Assembly (NCBI GenBank): GCA_037951105.1
Contig: JBAMJV010010613.1
Coordinates: forward strand, 62,001-126,000
Reading direction: 5' to 3'
DNA from: Echinarachnius parma
Taxonomy: Eukaryota > Echinodermata > Echinoidea > Clypeasteroida > Echinarachniidae
DNA length: 64,000 nucleotides
Shown: in pieces, positions 41,301 to 55,625 of the stretch
Numbering within the stretch: position 1 is the first letter of the stretch
Layout of the letters: each line of letters starts with the position of its first letter
Notes under the pieces: generated by a model
Databases searched by the model: none
The model's input: the letters and a program-made list of their open reading frames with translations, nothing else
Told to the model about the DNA's origin: nothing
Translations under genes and position numbers: made by a program

Positions 41301-42594
41301 GGCCTATGTGTTAGACCACGCTACAATTGTCTCCGATAAAATGATGCGTAGGTTGTTTTATTTTGTCTGTTTATAGACCCAAAAAGTGTATTTTTCCCCT
41401 TCAAAATTTTAAATAATTATTTCATTATACCAAGTAGTTTTTTTTTAATCCGGAAATTATATACATTTTCTTTTTTAATAAACTTATCTAGGCATTTGGT
41501 AACCCCCGCAATCATACCAAACTACTAAAGTTTATTATTGCGTTGTCGAAATCGAGTATGCGCACAGGGCAGGGTGGCAGCGCTACGATTGTTTTTAAAA
41601 CATACGAGTGGTGGGGGGCAACGTATACCCAAATTAGTTTTGTCATATTATTACATTGTGGTCAACCCTTTACCAAATGTAATCGAGTTCCATAGAGTGT
41701 GACCTCCCTCCCCTCCTCAGTGACAGTGTACCCTCGCTATGCCACGGATGGACTATACATGGACCTCGTGAGAGTCAATATTGTGAGAATTTTGTTTAAA
41801 TTTGTAGCATTTCCTTGACCTTGTTTAATTATTATTTTCTTGACTAAAAAAATGCGTGTCAAGAGTAATTTGGAGCAAAAGACCAATTAAATTCTGGACT
41901 CGTGATTATTATGCTACTTTCATATCTTCATTCTCTTTCGGGTGTTACCCATAATCATAGTCGTCGACACAATTGATTAGATAAACAATATTAACTTGTC
42001 CCCAAAATGCTCGTCAAGGGTCTACGGGGGATGTGTGTTTTATCCAAATTAAATAGTATTGAAGAGGTTAACCACTCTCTTCTGTTATACGCAGTATAGT
42101 TGAACGAATGACCTGAATTAATTCACACAAGTTCTTAATAATCATATATCTTCATGATAATAAGTTCAGTCTGACGACGACGCCTCGCGTTATGCAACAA
42201 CTGTTTACTGCTTGACTATAAGAATTTATATCAAATTATACTGGTGAAAATTCTTTTATATCGTAAACGGTTGATGTAATCAACAAGAAACAATAAGAAG
42301 AGACCAATAAGAAGATTCTTCGATCATTTTGACATAAAGTTGTTTTTGTTCACTTCAGTCGGAGGCCAATGTTTGCTTTTCGCTAATTAAAAAGTTCGCC
42401 TTTGCGACATCTTATGAAGTAAAAGTCTAGAGCAGAATCAACTATTTATTAGAGTGTCGTCAGAGGGAATAAATTGGAGAAGGAGACACATCCATGACGT
42501 CTCGGTCATATTTCTATCATAACTATTTTGAAGAAAGAAACAAACGTGTGCCGAAATAAGGAGAGAAAAGGTTCTGCAAAAAAAAGAGAAAAAG
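41301..42594 (+). promoter_or_regulatory. duplicated 5' flank of the second tandem receptor
   Basis: Colinear with 37611-38825, with many small insertions and deletions. The last 230 bases before the ATG are the best conserved. No convincing TATA box. Confidence 0.5.
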
Positions 42595-43668
42595 ATGGCA
42601 GCTGAATATATCGGTCTTCTCGACCTGCACGATGTCGATGGCGTCGACCTCATAGAGATCGTGAACAATTCGTCGACGGTCGACTCAGAGGACGACTGGG
42701 ACTTCTACCCGATACCATGGCATTGGTGGCAAGTGATGCAGCTCATCCTAGCGGTATTGGGAATCGTTGGCAACCTCTTGGTGATCGTCGTCCTGCTCCG
42801 TCCAGGTCGGACGCGCTCGTCAACGGACATCCTGTTCGCCGCCCTGGGCATCGCTGACTTCATTACCTCGCTGGCTTTTATCCCTCATCGTCAACCGATT
42901 CATGTCCCAGACACGATCGCTGGAAGGATCTACTGTCCGATTATCCATGTTTCCTATTTCGTGTGGTTGTCGACGTATTCGTCGTTGTTGACAGTGACGA
43001 CGATATCCGTTAAACGCTTTTTGGCCGTGGTACGTCCACAAATATTCCAGCGCGTCTTCGCGTCGTCGAAGTCGACGTGGTTGATGATCGCGCTCTTATG
43101 GATCATCAGCTTTATCCTCAACTCGTATCACTTTTACACCGTGGTCCTAGTCGATGGCGAATGCGTTGTGTCTATTCCATCGCCCGGGTTTCAGAAGATT
43201 CTCGGTATTTCAATCTTCACATTCAGGTACCTTCTTCCCGTGTTCGTCATCATGTTTGCGCACGCCGCCACCGTCATCGAGCTCCGTCGTCGAGGAGCGG
43301 CACGACGTCTGCAGCGATCGACCAGCACCATCAGGACGCAGCGTCCTCACGGTGAAAGGAAACAACAGCGGCGCCGCACCAATTCCGTCCGCATGCGACG
43401 TCGAATCGTCGTCATTCTCTACGTCATCATCGCGTTGTTCGTCGTCTGCTGGACACCGGACCAGCTTTTCTTCCTCTTCTTCAACCTCGGTATCATTCCG
43501 AGCTCGTACCTATTCAGCAACGTCTATCGTGTGCTCGTGCTAATCGGCGTAGGACACACGTTTGCCAATTTGATCATCTATGCCGTTCTAAACCCGAAAT
43601 TTAGCAAGGCTTTGCGAGACATGTTTAGGGATGTGTTTAAATGTGTACAGCTCATATTCAAGAAATGA
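42595..43668 (+). CDS. class A GPCR paralogue B, single exon, 357 aa
   Basis: Same length and architecture as the receptor at 38826, about 91% identical. Asn60, Asp88, Cys114, Cys190 and CWTP are kept, and the unusual VKRF (139-142) and NLIIY (325-329) are shared. NNSS at 24-27 keeps the glycosylation site. Changes concentrate in helices 4-5 and the second extracellular loop (I179H, I182T, L192V, F194I), in the third extracellular loop (D309N, H311Y) and in the tail (DYF to KCV). These are the parts that face ligand or partners. The loop 3 region is almost unchanged. No stop or frameshift, so it appears functional. It arose by tandem duplication together with its flanks. Confidence 0.92.
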   Translation: MAAEYIGLLDLHDVDGVDLIEIVNNSSTVDSEDDWDFYPIPWHWWQVMQLILAVLGIVGNLLVIVVLLRPGRTRSSTDILFAALGIADFITSLAFIPHRQPIHVPDTIAGRIYCPIIHVSYFVWLSTYSSLLTVTTISVKRFLAVVRPQIFQRVFASSKSTWLMIALLWIISFILNSYHFYTVVLVDGECVVSIPSPGFQKILGISIFTFRYLLPVFVIMFAHAATVIELRRRGAARRLQRSTSTIRTQRPHGERKQQRRRTNSVRMRRRIVVILYVIIALFVVCWTPDQLFFLFFNLGIIPSSYLFSNVYRVLVLIGVGHTFANLIIYAVLNPKFSKALRDMFRDVFKCVQLIFKK

Positions 43669-43687
43669 ATCAACCCTTTTTATTAGT

Positions 43688-44141
43688 TTAAAGGGGTAGT
43701 ACAGTTTTGGTAAGGCTGAACTTTAGTAACCAAAACCTGCACAGTAACATTACAAACTAATAGTTAAGACTCCACTATGCTCGAAAGGTATATATACAAC
43801 GTTACAAACGACTATAAAAAGCCCGTTATCATTCAAAAAGAGCCATTAAAACACAAGAGGGTGCTCTCTAAAAAAAACATGTTTTGTTGAAATGATGATT
43901 AAATAGAGAGATCATCAAGATGTATCTAAAAACTGATTTTGAATTTTTTTGAAAAGGTGTAAGCGTAAGGATATATTTATTAATATTTCTGCCATTTCTG
44001 AAACCAATTTTGACCAAATAAAGTTGATTCTGCCATTAAAATTGGACGTTCTTCCAAATTCAACACTCAGCTTTTCATTACTTCACAAAAACAATTGTGT
44101 TGTGCAGCGCCCTCTCTTTCAAAACTGAACTACCCCTTTAA
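43688..44141. mobile_element. TTAA element (family ii), just behind receptor B
   Basis: TTAA at 43688-43691 and 44138-44141; ends AGGGGTAGTACAGTTTTGG and CAAAACTGAACTACCCCT. Same family as 2595-3182. It sits at the position that corresponds to the family iii element behind receptor A. Confidence 0.88.
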
Positions 44142-44320
44142 AGTAGTATTGATGTGTAAATTTAATCAAAGTATTGCCAATGCCAATTAAATGCACATTA
44201 TTTTTTAAATGGAACTATCAAGTTCACTCTAAACATGTTACAGAACCAAACATTCTCACTTTACCCATTTTACCAGCAAAGGCGCACAAAGATCAACAAC
44301 GACTTTATTAGAGGTATATA
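44142..44320. repeat. segmental duplication, 3' block (copy 2)
   Basis: Counterpart of 40299-40520, beginning AGTAGTATTGATGTGTAAAT. Confidence 0.75.
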
Positions 44321-44660
44321 AGTACATATAAGATATCTCCACAAAATGTCGCTTTTGGATGCAACGCCTTTAATTTTAACACGATCAAATGCAGTTTTGT
44401 AACATTTTGCTGTCGGTCATCCCCCATTCTACCGTTACTGTACATGCCTGGAAAGTCCGTTATAAACCCCTTACAAAAAGTTCCGAGATTCAATTTCTAG
44501 GCCCCTTTGCAGACAGAGATGCAATGATTGCAATCGATTGTAACGCGCATATCTCATAGGTCCAGATGTGCTCATTTGACATGACAGTCATGACTGACTT
44601 AAATGTTGCTTGTAAGTATCGGTTTCCATGGTGGTGTATATAATACGTGTGGTTTGCGGT
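44321..44660. other. unassigned, with repeat fragments
   Basis: Contains GCAATGATTGCAATCGATTG and a partial GCGCATATCTCATAGGTCC block related to the 45.0-45.4 kb tandem repeat. No gene seen. Confidence 0.5.
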
Positions 44661-44665
44661 GCATG

Positions 44666-44938
44666 GTGAGTCCTGAAAAGGACTATGGTAGTCCTAGAAA
44701 AGACTGTTGGTAGTCCTAGAAAGGACTGTTGGTGTAGTCCTGAAAAGGACTGTTGGTATTCTTTCTAGGAGAGTCCTAAAAAGAACTGTTGGTAGTCCTA
44801 GAAAGGACTGTTGGGATAGTCCTGAAAAGGACTGTTGGTATTCTTTCTAGGCGAGTCCTAAAAAGGACAGTTGGTAGTCCTAGGAAGGACTGTTGGTAGG
44901 ACTGTTGGGATAGTCCTGGAAAGGACTGTTGGTATTGC
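44666..44938. repeat. minisatellite of AGTCCTnnAAAGGACT hairpins
   Basis: About 11 units of roughly 22-27 bases with GTTGGT spacers. Each unit is a 6-bp stem (AGTCCT/AGGACT) around a 4-base loop: GAAA, AGAA, AAAA or GGAA. A longer period of about 100 bases (TATTCTTTCTAGG(A/C)GAGTCC) overlays it. Confidence 0.92.
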
Positions 44939-45007
44939 GAGGAGAGGGTGGATGGTAGGAGGGGCTCGACATTTCGAATAGGTTGACTATCCGTCGTCAG
45001 GAGTGAC

Positions 45008-45480
45008 TGACTGTATACTTATTTGAAAATGTTTAAAATATTAACTTTTAAGATCATCTAAATGTTCTAAATTTTTGTAAATACGTGTATATTCAACATT
45101 TTGTTCTGTATTTGTTTTTGTTTTGGTTCAAGTTAACATGACTAAATGCGCATATCTAATAGGTTCAGATATGCACATTTGACATGACTGTATACTTATT
45201 TGAAAATGTTTAAAATATTAACTTTTAAGATCATCTAAATGTTCTAAATTATTGTAAATACGTGTATTCAACATTTTGTTCTGTATCTGTTTTTGTTTTG
45301 GTTCAAGTTAACATGACTAAATGCGCATATCTAATAGGTTCAGATATGCACATTTGACATGACATGTATGCCTATTTGCATAATATTTAAAACGTTATGT
45401 TATCTAAATGTTCTTAATGATTGTAAATACATGTATATTCAACATTTTGTTCTGTATTTTTGTTTTGTTTTGTTTTGGTT
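45008..45480. repeat. 176-bp tandem repeat, two full copies plus a partial
   Basis: TGACTGTATACTTATTTGAA at 45008 and 45185, with a diverged third copy from about 45360. Each has ACATTTTGTTCTGTAT, GGTTCAAGTTAACATGAC and GCGCATATCTAATAGG. Confidence 0.93.
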
Positions 45481-45865
45481 CAAGTCAATTATACTCTACA
45501 CTCCATTCATGGAGGATCTCTTTTGCTCGTACACGAATTATACTTTTGAGCACACCCCCTTTCTTTACGTAATGCCTGACATTCTTTGTGTCAACACCTA
45601 AGACGGTGAACTTTATTTGTAAAAAATTATTTGTAGATTGTTTTTCATAAATGATACTGTTATATATTGCTTGCTGCGCATGCGCATTGCGACAATACAT
45701 CGAGTTTGGAACATATCATTCACTTAAGTCGAACGTGTCTAATTTTGTCTCCCTAAGTTGGTGAAAGGGTGATATATGACGGCTGTATGACTGACGATGC
45801 ATGTCAGAAATGGTGTATACTACTGTTTTGATTGTGTTATTCGGATGTACTGTTTTGTCAACCAT
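45481..45865. other. unassigned
   Basis: No supported feature. Short frames lack coding character. Confidence 0.5.
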
Positions 45866-45867
45866 GT

Positions 45868-46106
45868 AAAGCCCTCCGCACACAGAGCCGACTCGACCCG
45901 ACTCGACCCGATCCGACTGGTTTTCAGTCGGTTCAGCTCAGTATACGTTGCCTCAGGACTCCTGTTTTGCCGGTCAAGAGCCAGTCGGAGATCATTTGAG
46001 GCTGATTCAACATGTTGAATCGACTATGACTGAGCGAAACCGACTCTAGCCTGACTGAAAACCAGTCGGATCGGGTTGAGTCGGCTCTGTGTGCGGAGGG
46101 CTTAAT
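45868..46106. mobile_element. 237-bp palindromic MITE with TAA borders
   Basis: AAGCCCTCCGCACACAGAGC and GCTCTGTGTGCGGAGGGCTT are exact complements, continuing into CGACTCGACCCGATCCGAC / GTCGGATCGGGTTGAGTCG. TAA on both sides fits a PIF/Harbinger-type 3-base duplication. Confidence 0.82.
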
Positions 46107-46134
46107 ACTACATACATATTTTGTTCTTTCTAGC

Positions 46135-46230
46135 TACCCTTTCTCTCCCCTCTCCCCTCTCTCTCTCTTTTCTCTTTCTTTCTTTCTCTTTTTCTCTCTT
46201 TATTTCTCTTTATTTCTCTTTCTTTCTCTA
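46135..46230. repeat. CT-rich microsatellite
   Basis: TCTCCCC, TCTCTCTC and TTTCTTTC units over about 95 bases. Confidence 0.9.
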
Positions 46231-48289
46231 AATAAACAAGTGAAAACTAATAAATAACGCAAAACAATCCATTTTTTACGTGCATCATCATACAAATATA
46301 ATATCAGTATTTCTCACTAATATATAGTGTTCCCCAAGGTATAGACCCAACCAGATTTATAGACATGAATATTCATGAAACCCTTTCAACTAGCCTCACA
46401 AGATCGAGGTAATATTAATTACTTCTAACCCATTACTGGAGGATTTATAAATACCACATTTTTAACTGAGATGTTTTACAAAGTTATTTTTCAATATTAC
46501 AATAATAAACTGAATTTACTTACACCGCTCCCACATTTCAAATATTGATCTCTATTTAATAACATCTCTTGATTTTCCCAATTTAGCAAACTCACAAAAA
46601 TTGCTATCAGCTTATCCCAATGTTGGCAGTATTGATTTAAAGCTAACAGTTCATTGTATCAATGGCTGAATACAAATAGAAGATGGACATACCAACACTA
46701 ATTCAAAATAAATCTGTAAAAGTTATATCTGCCTTGCAAACGATCATAACCATTTTGGTAAAACCATCTTTCTGATAGGTAAATACATCAGATAAAACCA
46801 ATGACCAAATAATGAACAATAAAATAATCACAATTACACCCAATTATTAAGCATTAGAATAGCACTAGGCATATCTAAAGAAATCGACCAGAAATCCCTG
46901 CCCAAACCAAGCATGGCATAATTTCACCCAGAAATTAAGGAAAGGTAATGTATATTTGTCTTTTAGTAAAGCAAAAACACACATTTCTACTTTTTTTTCC
47001 CCACTGTGTAATATTAGACATATTTTGAATATAATATGAATTGTATGGTAAAAAATGCAACATTGTTAAGTTATAATTTACACAGAATGAATACCACTCC
47101 AGCCACAGGTGTTGCTGCAACATGAAGTAAAAATAAGTATGATGTAATAGCAAAACAAGTGTCTAATAGTAATATATAATATATATATATATCCCGTCAA
47201 CATAATATATAACAGAGTACCACACGTAATAGTATAAATAAACAAAACAAAATATACAACAAAAGGCATGGCTGTTGATAAAAATAAGGAAACTATACAT
47301 TTGTGCACACATAATGAGCTTTGTCTGTATCATATTCTAAAACATAAAAGAAAACAAACCAACAAGACAGAGGATACGAATCTATTATCAAGCCGTTGTT
47401 AATAATACAATTTAAATTCCTGCACCAATGCACACAGATAAGCTTGTTACTGTTTTGTAAGCTACCAATCTATATCAACTGCAAATTCAAGTATTTTGGT
47501 TGATTTTCGTTCATTACTTTATTAAGGCGCGTAAGAGGCTGTGTTAGTGTAAGCGTAAATCTATGATTCACGTTGCAAAAGCTGGCTTTTTGAAATAAAT
47601 ACCGAAATCATTTCTGAATTTACAATCAAGGCAATTTGAAATCATGGATAATATATTGTATATCCATCTTAACATCAGTTATTGGTATATTTGAGCAGTT
47701 ATTGGTTAGAAAATCAACATACCGTTGCTAACAGGTAAACACATTTTTGAACGGCATACATGGTTTCAGTGTTAATGATTAAAAGGAAATAAATCAATCT
47801 TTCCAAACACTCAATGCTTCTTGTCAATTTAACCTTTCGATTTTAACTTCAGAACAAAATTGGGAACAGTACGTTGAATCAAATTAAATGTAATTTCAAA
47901 CTAGCACTACAGAACAAAATTAGGAACTATAATGTTGAATGTCAATTAAACTTAAATCAAATTCAATGTAAATTAATCTAGCACAACAAACAATCAACAG
48001 ATAATAGCAGATTAACAGAGAGTATAACACTGGAGCGTTGGTCTAAGCAAGATTGGGGGAGGGGGAGGGGATGATCAAAAATATTGAAATATAATGTCAA
48101 TCAAATGAAGACCAGACTGAGGTATTTTCATGCCTGACCGCCCAACCTCAGACACATCATAGCTACACAGCCCCTGACTTCTTAAATCTATGGATTGGTC
48201 AAAAAACGAAATGATTTAAAAGATAACTGATACAACAAACAATAAAAGAATACCAGTTCGCATACCCTCAAATGTCTAGTAACAACACG
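46231..48289. other. intergenic, AT-rich, no gene seen
   Basis: Long AT-rich stretch downstream of the kinase gene. No domain, splice-flanked block or strong repeat. Part could belong to a long kinase 3' untranslated region, which I cannot test. Confidence 0.5.
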
Positions 48290-48545
48290 GTTAGGCTATA
48301 TATAAGTCAATCTGAAGAAATATGCTTTACGATCATAAATAAGTCAATCTGAAAGTAACATGTACGAACTATGCTTTACGATCATAAATAAGCCAATCTG
48401 AAAATAACATGTACGAACTATGCTTTACGATCATAAATAAGTTAATCTGAAAATAACATGTAAAACTATGCTTTACGATCATAAATAAGTCAATCTGAAA
48501 ATAGCATGTAACTAAGATTTTTGATCATAAATAAGTCAATTTGAG
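48290..48545. repeat. 49-bp tandem repeat, about five copies
   Basis: ATGCTTTACGATCATAAATA followed by AGTCAATCTGAAAATAACAT, repeated every 48-49 bases from about 48324, decaying at both ends. Confidence 0.93.
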
Positions 48546-48887
48546 GATAGAATTACTCAACAGGACCCAGGTAGACAAGATAAAAAGAACATCACACTAG
48601 CACGTAATCCGTAATCTTCTGTCAAAAACCCCCCAAACATAATATTATATAGACTGCATGTACATGTACATCAACGCAATAAGTCACAAAACAATATATA
48701 AATATTACAATATAACATTGATTACAATTAATAATTTCCCAAATACAAAATTGTACAACTCTAAAAAAATTGTAAGAACTCATTGGCATAACAAAACTAT
48801 ACATGACTGATGATAAATATTAAAAAACTCTAGAAATTCACAACCTGAAGGGAGACATAGGAACATATACATATATATTCCCACACG

Positions 48888-49075
48888 AATTCCCAGTTGT
48901 AAAAATAAACAATGAATTGAAAAATGAAACAAGGGTTTTGATCAGCTATGAATGGGATACGATGTAACTCTTATAAAAAAAAAAAATCCCAGTTGTAAAA
49001 TTAACAATGAATTGGAAAAGGAAAAGGGGGGATTGATCAGCTATGTATGGGTCACAATGTAACTCTTATACAAAT
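48888..49075. repeat. 96-bp direct duplication
   Basis: TCCCAGTTGTAAAA through GATCAGCTATG and ATGTAACTCTTATA occurs twice, at 48891 and 48987. Confidence 0.85.
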
Positions 49076-49584
49076 TTGGAACTAGGCAGTGAACATAAAC
49101 ATGTTGATCCAAATATGTACCAGTTTTCTGAAAATTTGTTTGTGATCTGAAGGTGCAAAAGTTTAGTTCGACCAACACTCGCACCGCACTGAATGAGAAA
49201 GAAATCTAAACCAACCATTCTCATAAGAAAAGAACAGGAATAAAACACAAGGGTTCATTTGATTTGTTCTATTATCATTCAAGAATAACTTTCCGCAATC
49301 CACATCGAAATACTTATTTTTTTGTCACTTTTGTTTGTTCTTCCCATTTTTTCTTCTCATAATTTGATTAATTAGAGTTATCAGAAAATTCAAAGAACTT
49401 GATCAATAAAATAACTATGTTCTGATTTTAATTCTTAGTACAATCAAGATACAAACAGATAATGACTAACTGCAGCTACCCTTTCCTAGCCACATCAATT
49501 TTTTTTTCACACGAAATAATACATCATGATGTTACAACATTTATCCAGCCATCACTACTAAGGCAAATATACATACATTTGTAG

Positions 49585-49820
49585 CAGCTTTAGCAAAACC
49601 CGGCACTTGTCGGTAGATTTTCATACCATTACAAAGGCCTCATCACAAGCTTTCAATTCATGCTTCGTTCTAACTAATTGGTCAATAATTGGCGAAAATA
49701 TGATTGTTTCAATTTTACAATCATAGGTCTTTTACAGACATTGTGTGAGCTTAAAATGCCCACTTCTTCAAAACATGAATTACCCACAAGTGCCGGGTTT
49801 TGCTATAGCTGGTCACCTCT
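49585..49820. mobile_element. GTGACCGGCTATAGC-family element, copy 4
   Basis: Left CAGCTTTAGCAAAACCCGGC; right GCCGGGTTTTGCTATAGCTGG. It carries compensating changes (CCCGGCACTT / AAGTGCCGGG) on both arms. Confidence 0.8.
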
Positions 49821-50853
49821 GGTCCTTACTTTGTGCATAGGAAACAACATTTATGGTTACAGTCAAACAATAAAAAAAAAGGCTGAGCACCACTTGTGGA
49901 TGGAATTTCATGGAATAACTGGAATCTTGACATATAATTCACAGCAGAAAAGAGGGCTGCTTTTTAGAAACAACCTTTCATTGTTATGACATGTTCTTTG
50001 GCAATTGATTTTGCTCCATGGTCTTCATTTTTGTTGTTGCTATCATTTTTTTAGAACTTTGGTTCATTTTTTTCCCCAGTGCCCTGCACTGAAAATCTCA
50101 ATATGAATCACATTCAATTATTTATACTCTCTTTAAGTTACATTTAAAATCATGATATATATGTATAAACTGTGCAATTTAAGTGTGCACAAAAGAGTGC
50201 TACAAACAAATCAATTGCTAAATTAAATCAAATGCATAGAGCGTGTGGCACTTTATAAAATTATAAATATACACAGTAAAATATACACAATATTTGTGAG
50301 TGAAGGAAATCATTTTGCTGTATACTTAGAGTGAAAATAACAAACTTAAGACTGATAAAAGTCTGATATAAGGTGAGGTGTGAAAATAAATAGTTGAAGT
50401 TTACATCATCACTGCTTTGCCGCTGCAGAGATACATGGAGACAGAGGTAAAGAATTTATAAACAAATGCAAATATAATGCAGATACCCAGCAAAAATCAT
50501 GGATAATCAAAGAGTTTGGGAGGATAATAATCTTAAACTTAAACGGAGATTTAAACAAAAGTTTGTGAAGATGCTTAGAAAGACTTATCGTTTGTTCGTA
50601 TATTCCTCTTGACAAAGGGGAAGAGTTTCCAGAGATAGATCTGCAAGTAAGATGGCTAGCCAAAGATTTCTGCGAATTAAGAAGTCGGTAGAAGATACTT
50701 ATCATCTTACAAGAGGAGTTTGATAAATTTGTTATCCTAACAAAGAAGGAAAGTCTGTTGATATAAATTCATCCTTTCAAAATTGAAGACTTGACAATTG
50801 CATTCTTTACGACGATATACATGTATAAAAGTGAAGACGAGTTTTTGGAGTCC
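49821..50853. other. 3' flank or untranslated region of the kinase gene
   Basis: AT-rich DNA directly downstream of the kinase stop codon. No second gene seen. Confidence 0.5.
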
Positions 50854-54078
<3,225 letters not shown>

Positions 54079-54680
54079 CTGTAGATGGAATCAAAGAAAA
54101 TAGAAAAGGGCAAATAATAATTAGTGTCCATTGTCATTACATTTTGTTTTTGTTTTATATTAAAAGTAGGTACTTTGGGTTTAAATACATTGTCATATAA
54201 ATATAAAAAGTCTGTAACATAATAAACTTCTAGACTGGCATACCAGTAGTTACCTAGAAATAAATTAGTTAGCCAGTTATTACAGTACATCAGCAGCTCA
54301 TCTGCACTTGTCAGCATTTTCACCATACTGCCCTCTATTGTCCAGAAAAAGACAAGGTGATGGTCTTTTTAATAACTGACTTCCTAGTTTTTCTTGAGAC
54401 AGCATTTTTCTTTGGAGGAAGGAAGGAAATTAAACTCTATTCACCAACATTACAGATGAATAGAAGGCTATTCTCTACTACTTATTGATGCCATGGGAGT
54501 TACATCATATCTAAATTGAACTGCTTGGAACAAGCAACATCACTTCATATCTGACAATATGCGTATAGCCGATATGTTGTATACTTGTATACCTCTTTCA
54601 AATTTGATATGAAAGGTAAAGAAATGTATACAAATTTAGAAAATGTTAATTATTTATTTACAATTAACCCTTCATTTCTT
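54079..54680. other. kinase intron, unassigned
   Basis: No exon or repeat seen. Confidence 0.5.
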
Positions 54681-54684
54681 TCCC

Positions 54685-55625
54685 CCTTTACACCCTCTCC
54701 CCTCCCCCCCCCCCCACCCCACCACCCTTCCCTCCAACATCCAACATCTACATTTATCCTTCTTTCTCCCTTCCTAGCTCTCTCTCTCTCTCCTTCTTGC
54801 TCTCTTTCTTTCTTTTAAATTCTCCCTTCCGACATCCCTTCCTGTTCCATCATCCAGCCTGAGTCTTGAGAGCTTTGAGAAAGTCATCAATGGAGCGTCT
54901 GTACTTCTCGCTCTTCTTTCAATTTCAATGTCTTTCCTTCTCGTTATTCTCTCTTTCCCCTTCTTCAATGATCACCATCTAAATTCCTCCTTCCTTTTTT
55001 TTCCCTCTCATTATTTTGTTACAAGTAACTCCTGTATCCACCCCCTCCCCTCTCCCCTCCCATCATTCACTTGCTCTCCCTCATTATTTCCTTCTCTTTT
55101 TTAGATTCTCCCTTCCGACACCCCTTCCATCATTCATCATCAGAGTAGTAGACTTCCATCCACACTGAGAGCTTTGAGTTCATCAATAGAGCGTCTGTCC
55201 TCTCTCTTTTTTTCAATTTCAATTTCTTTCCTTCTCTTTATTTTCTCTTTCCCTTTCCTTCAATGATCACCATCAAAATCCATCCCTTCCTGTTCCATCA
55301 TCAGAGCAGTAGGTCCATGCTTCCATCCACCCTGAGTCTTGAGAGCTTTGAGAAAGTCATCAATGGAGCGTCTGTACTTCAATTTCTTTCTTTCTCTTTA
55401 TTCTCTCTTTCCCCTTCCATCAACTCCTTCCTCCTTAATTCTTTCTCTAATCATTTTGTTACAAGTAACTCCTGTCTCCCCTCCCCTCTCTTCTTCTTAC
55501 TCTCTTTCTCTCTTAGATTCTCCCTTCAGACATCCCCTCCATCATCAGAGCAGTACGTCCATGCTTCCATCCACCCCGAGTCTTGAGAGCTTTGATAAGT
55601 TCATCAATAGAGCGTCTTGTACGCT
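54685..55625. repeat. pyrimidine-rich region with four copies of a 50-bp core
   Basis: A plus-strand CT-rich stretch of about 940 bases with C run 54707-54716. A conserved core GAGAGCTTTGAGAAAGTCAT followed by CAATGGAGCGTCTGTAC-type sequence occurs at 54868, 55167, 55341 and 55585. TTGTTACAAGTAACTCCTGT occurs twice (55017, 55457), so a unit of about 450 bases was duplicated. On the minus strand the core reads RRSIDDFLKALKT or RRSIDELIKALKT, without splice support. Confidence 0.8.

Noticed and set aside
44666..44938. Real histone mRNA 3' end
   Set aside because: No histone coding sequence on either strand within several kb and no purine-rich downstream element.
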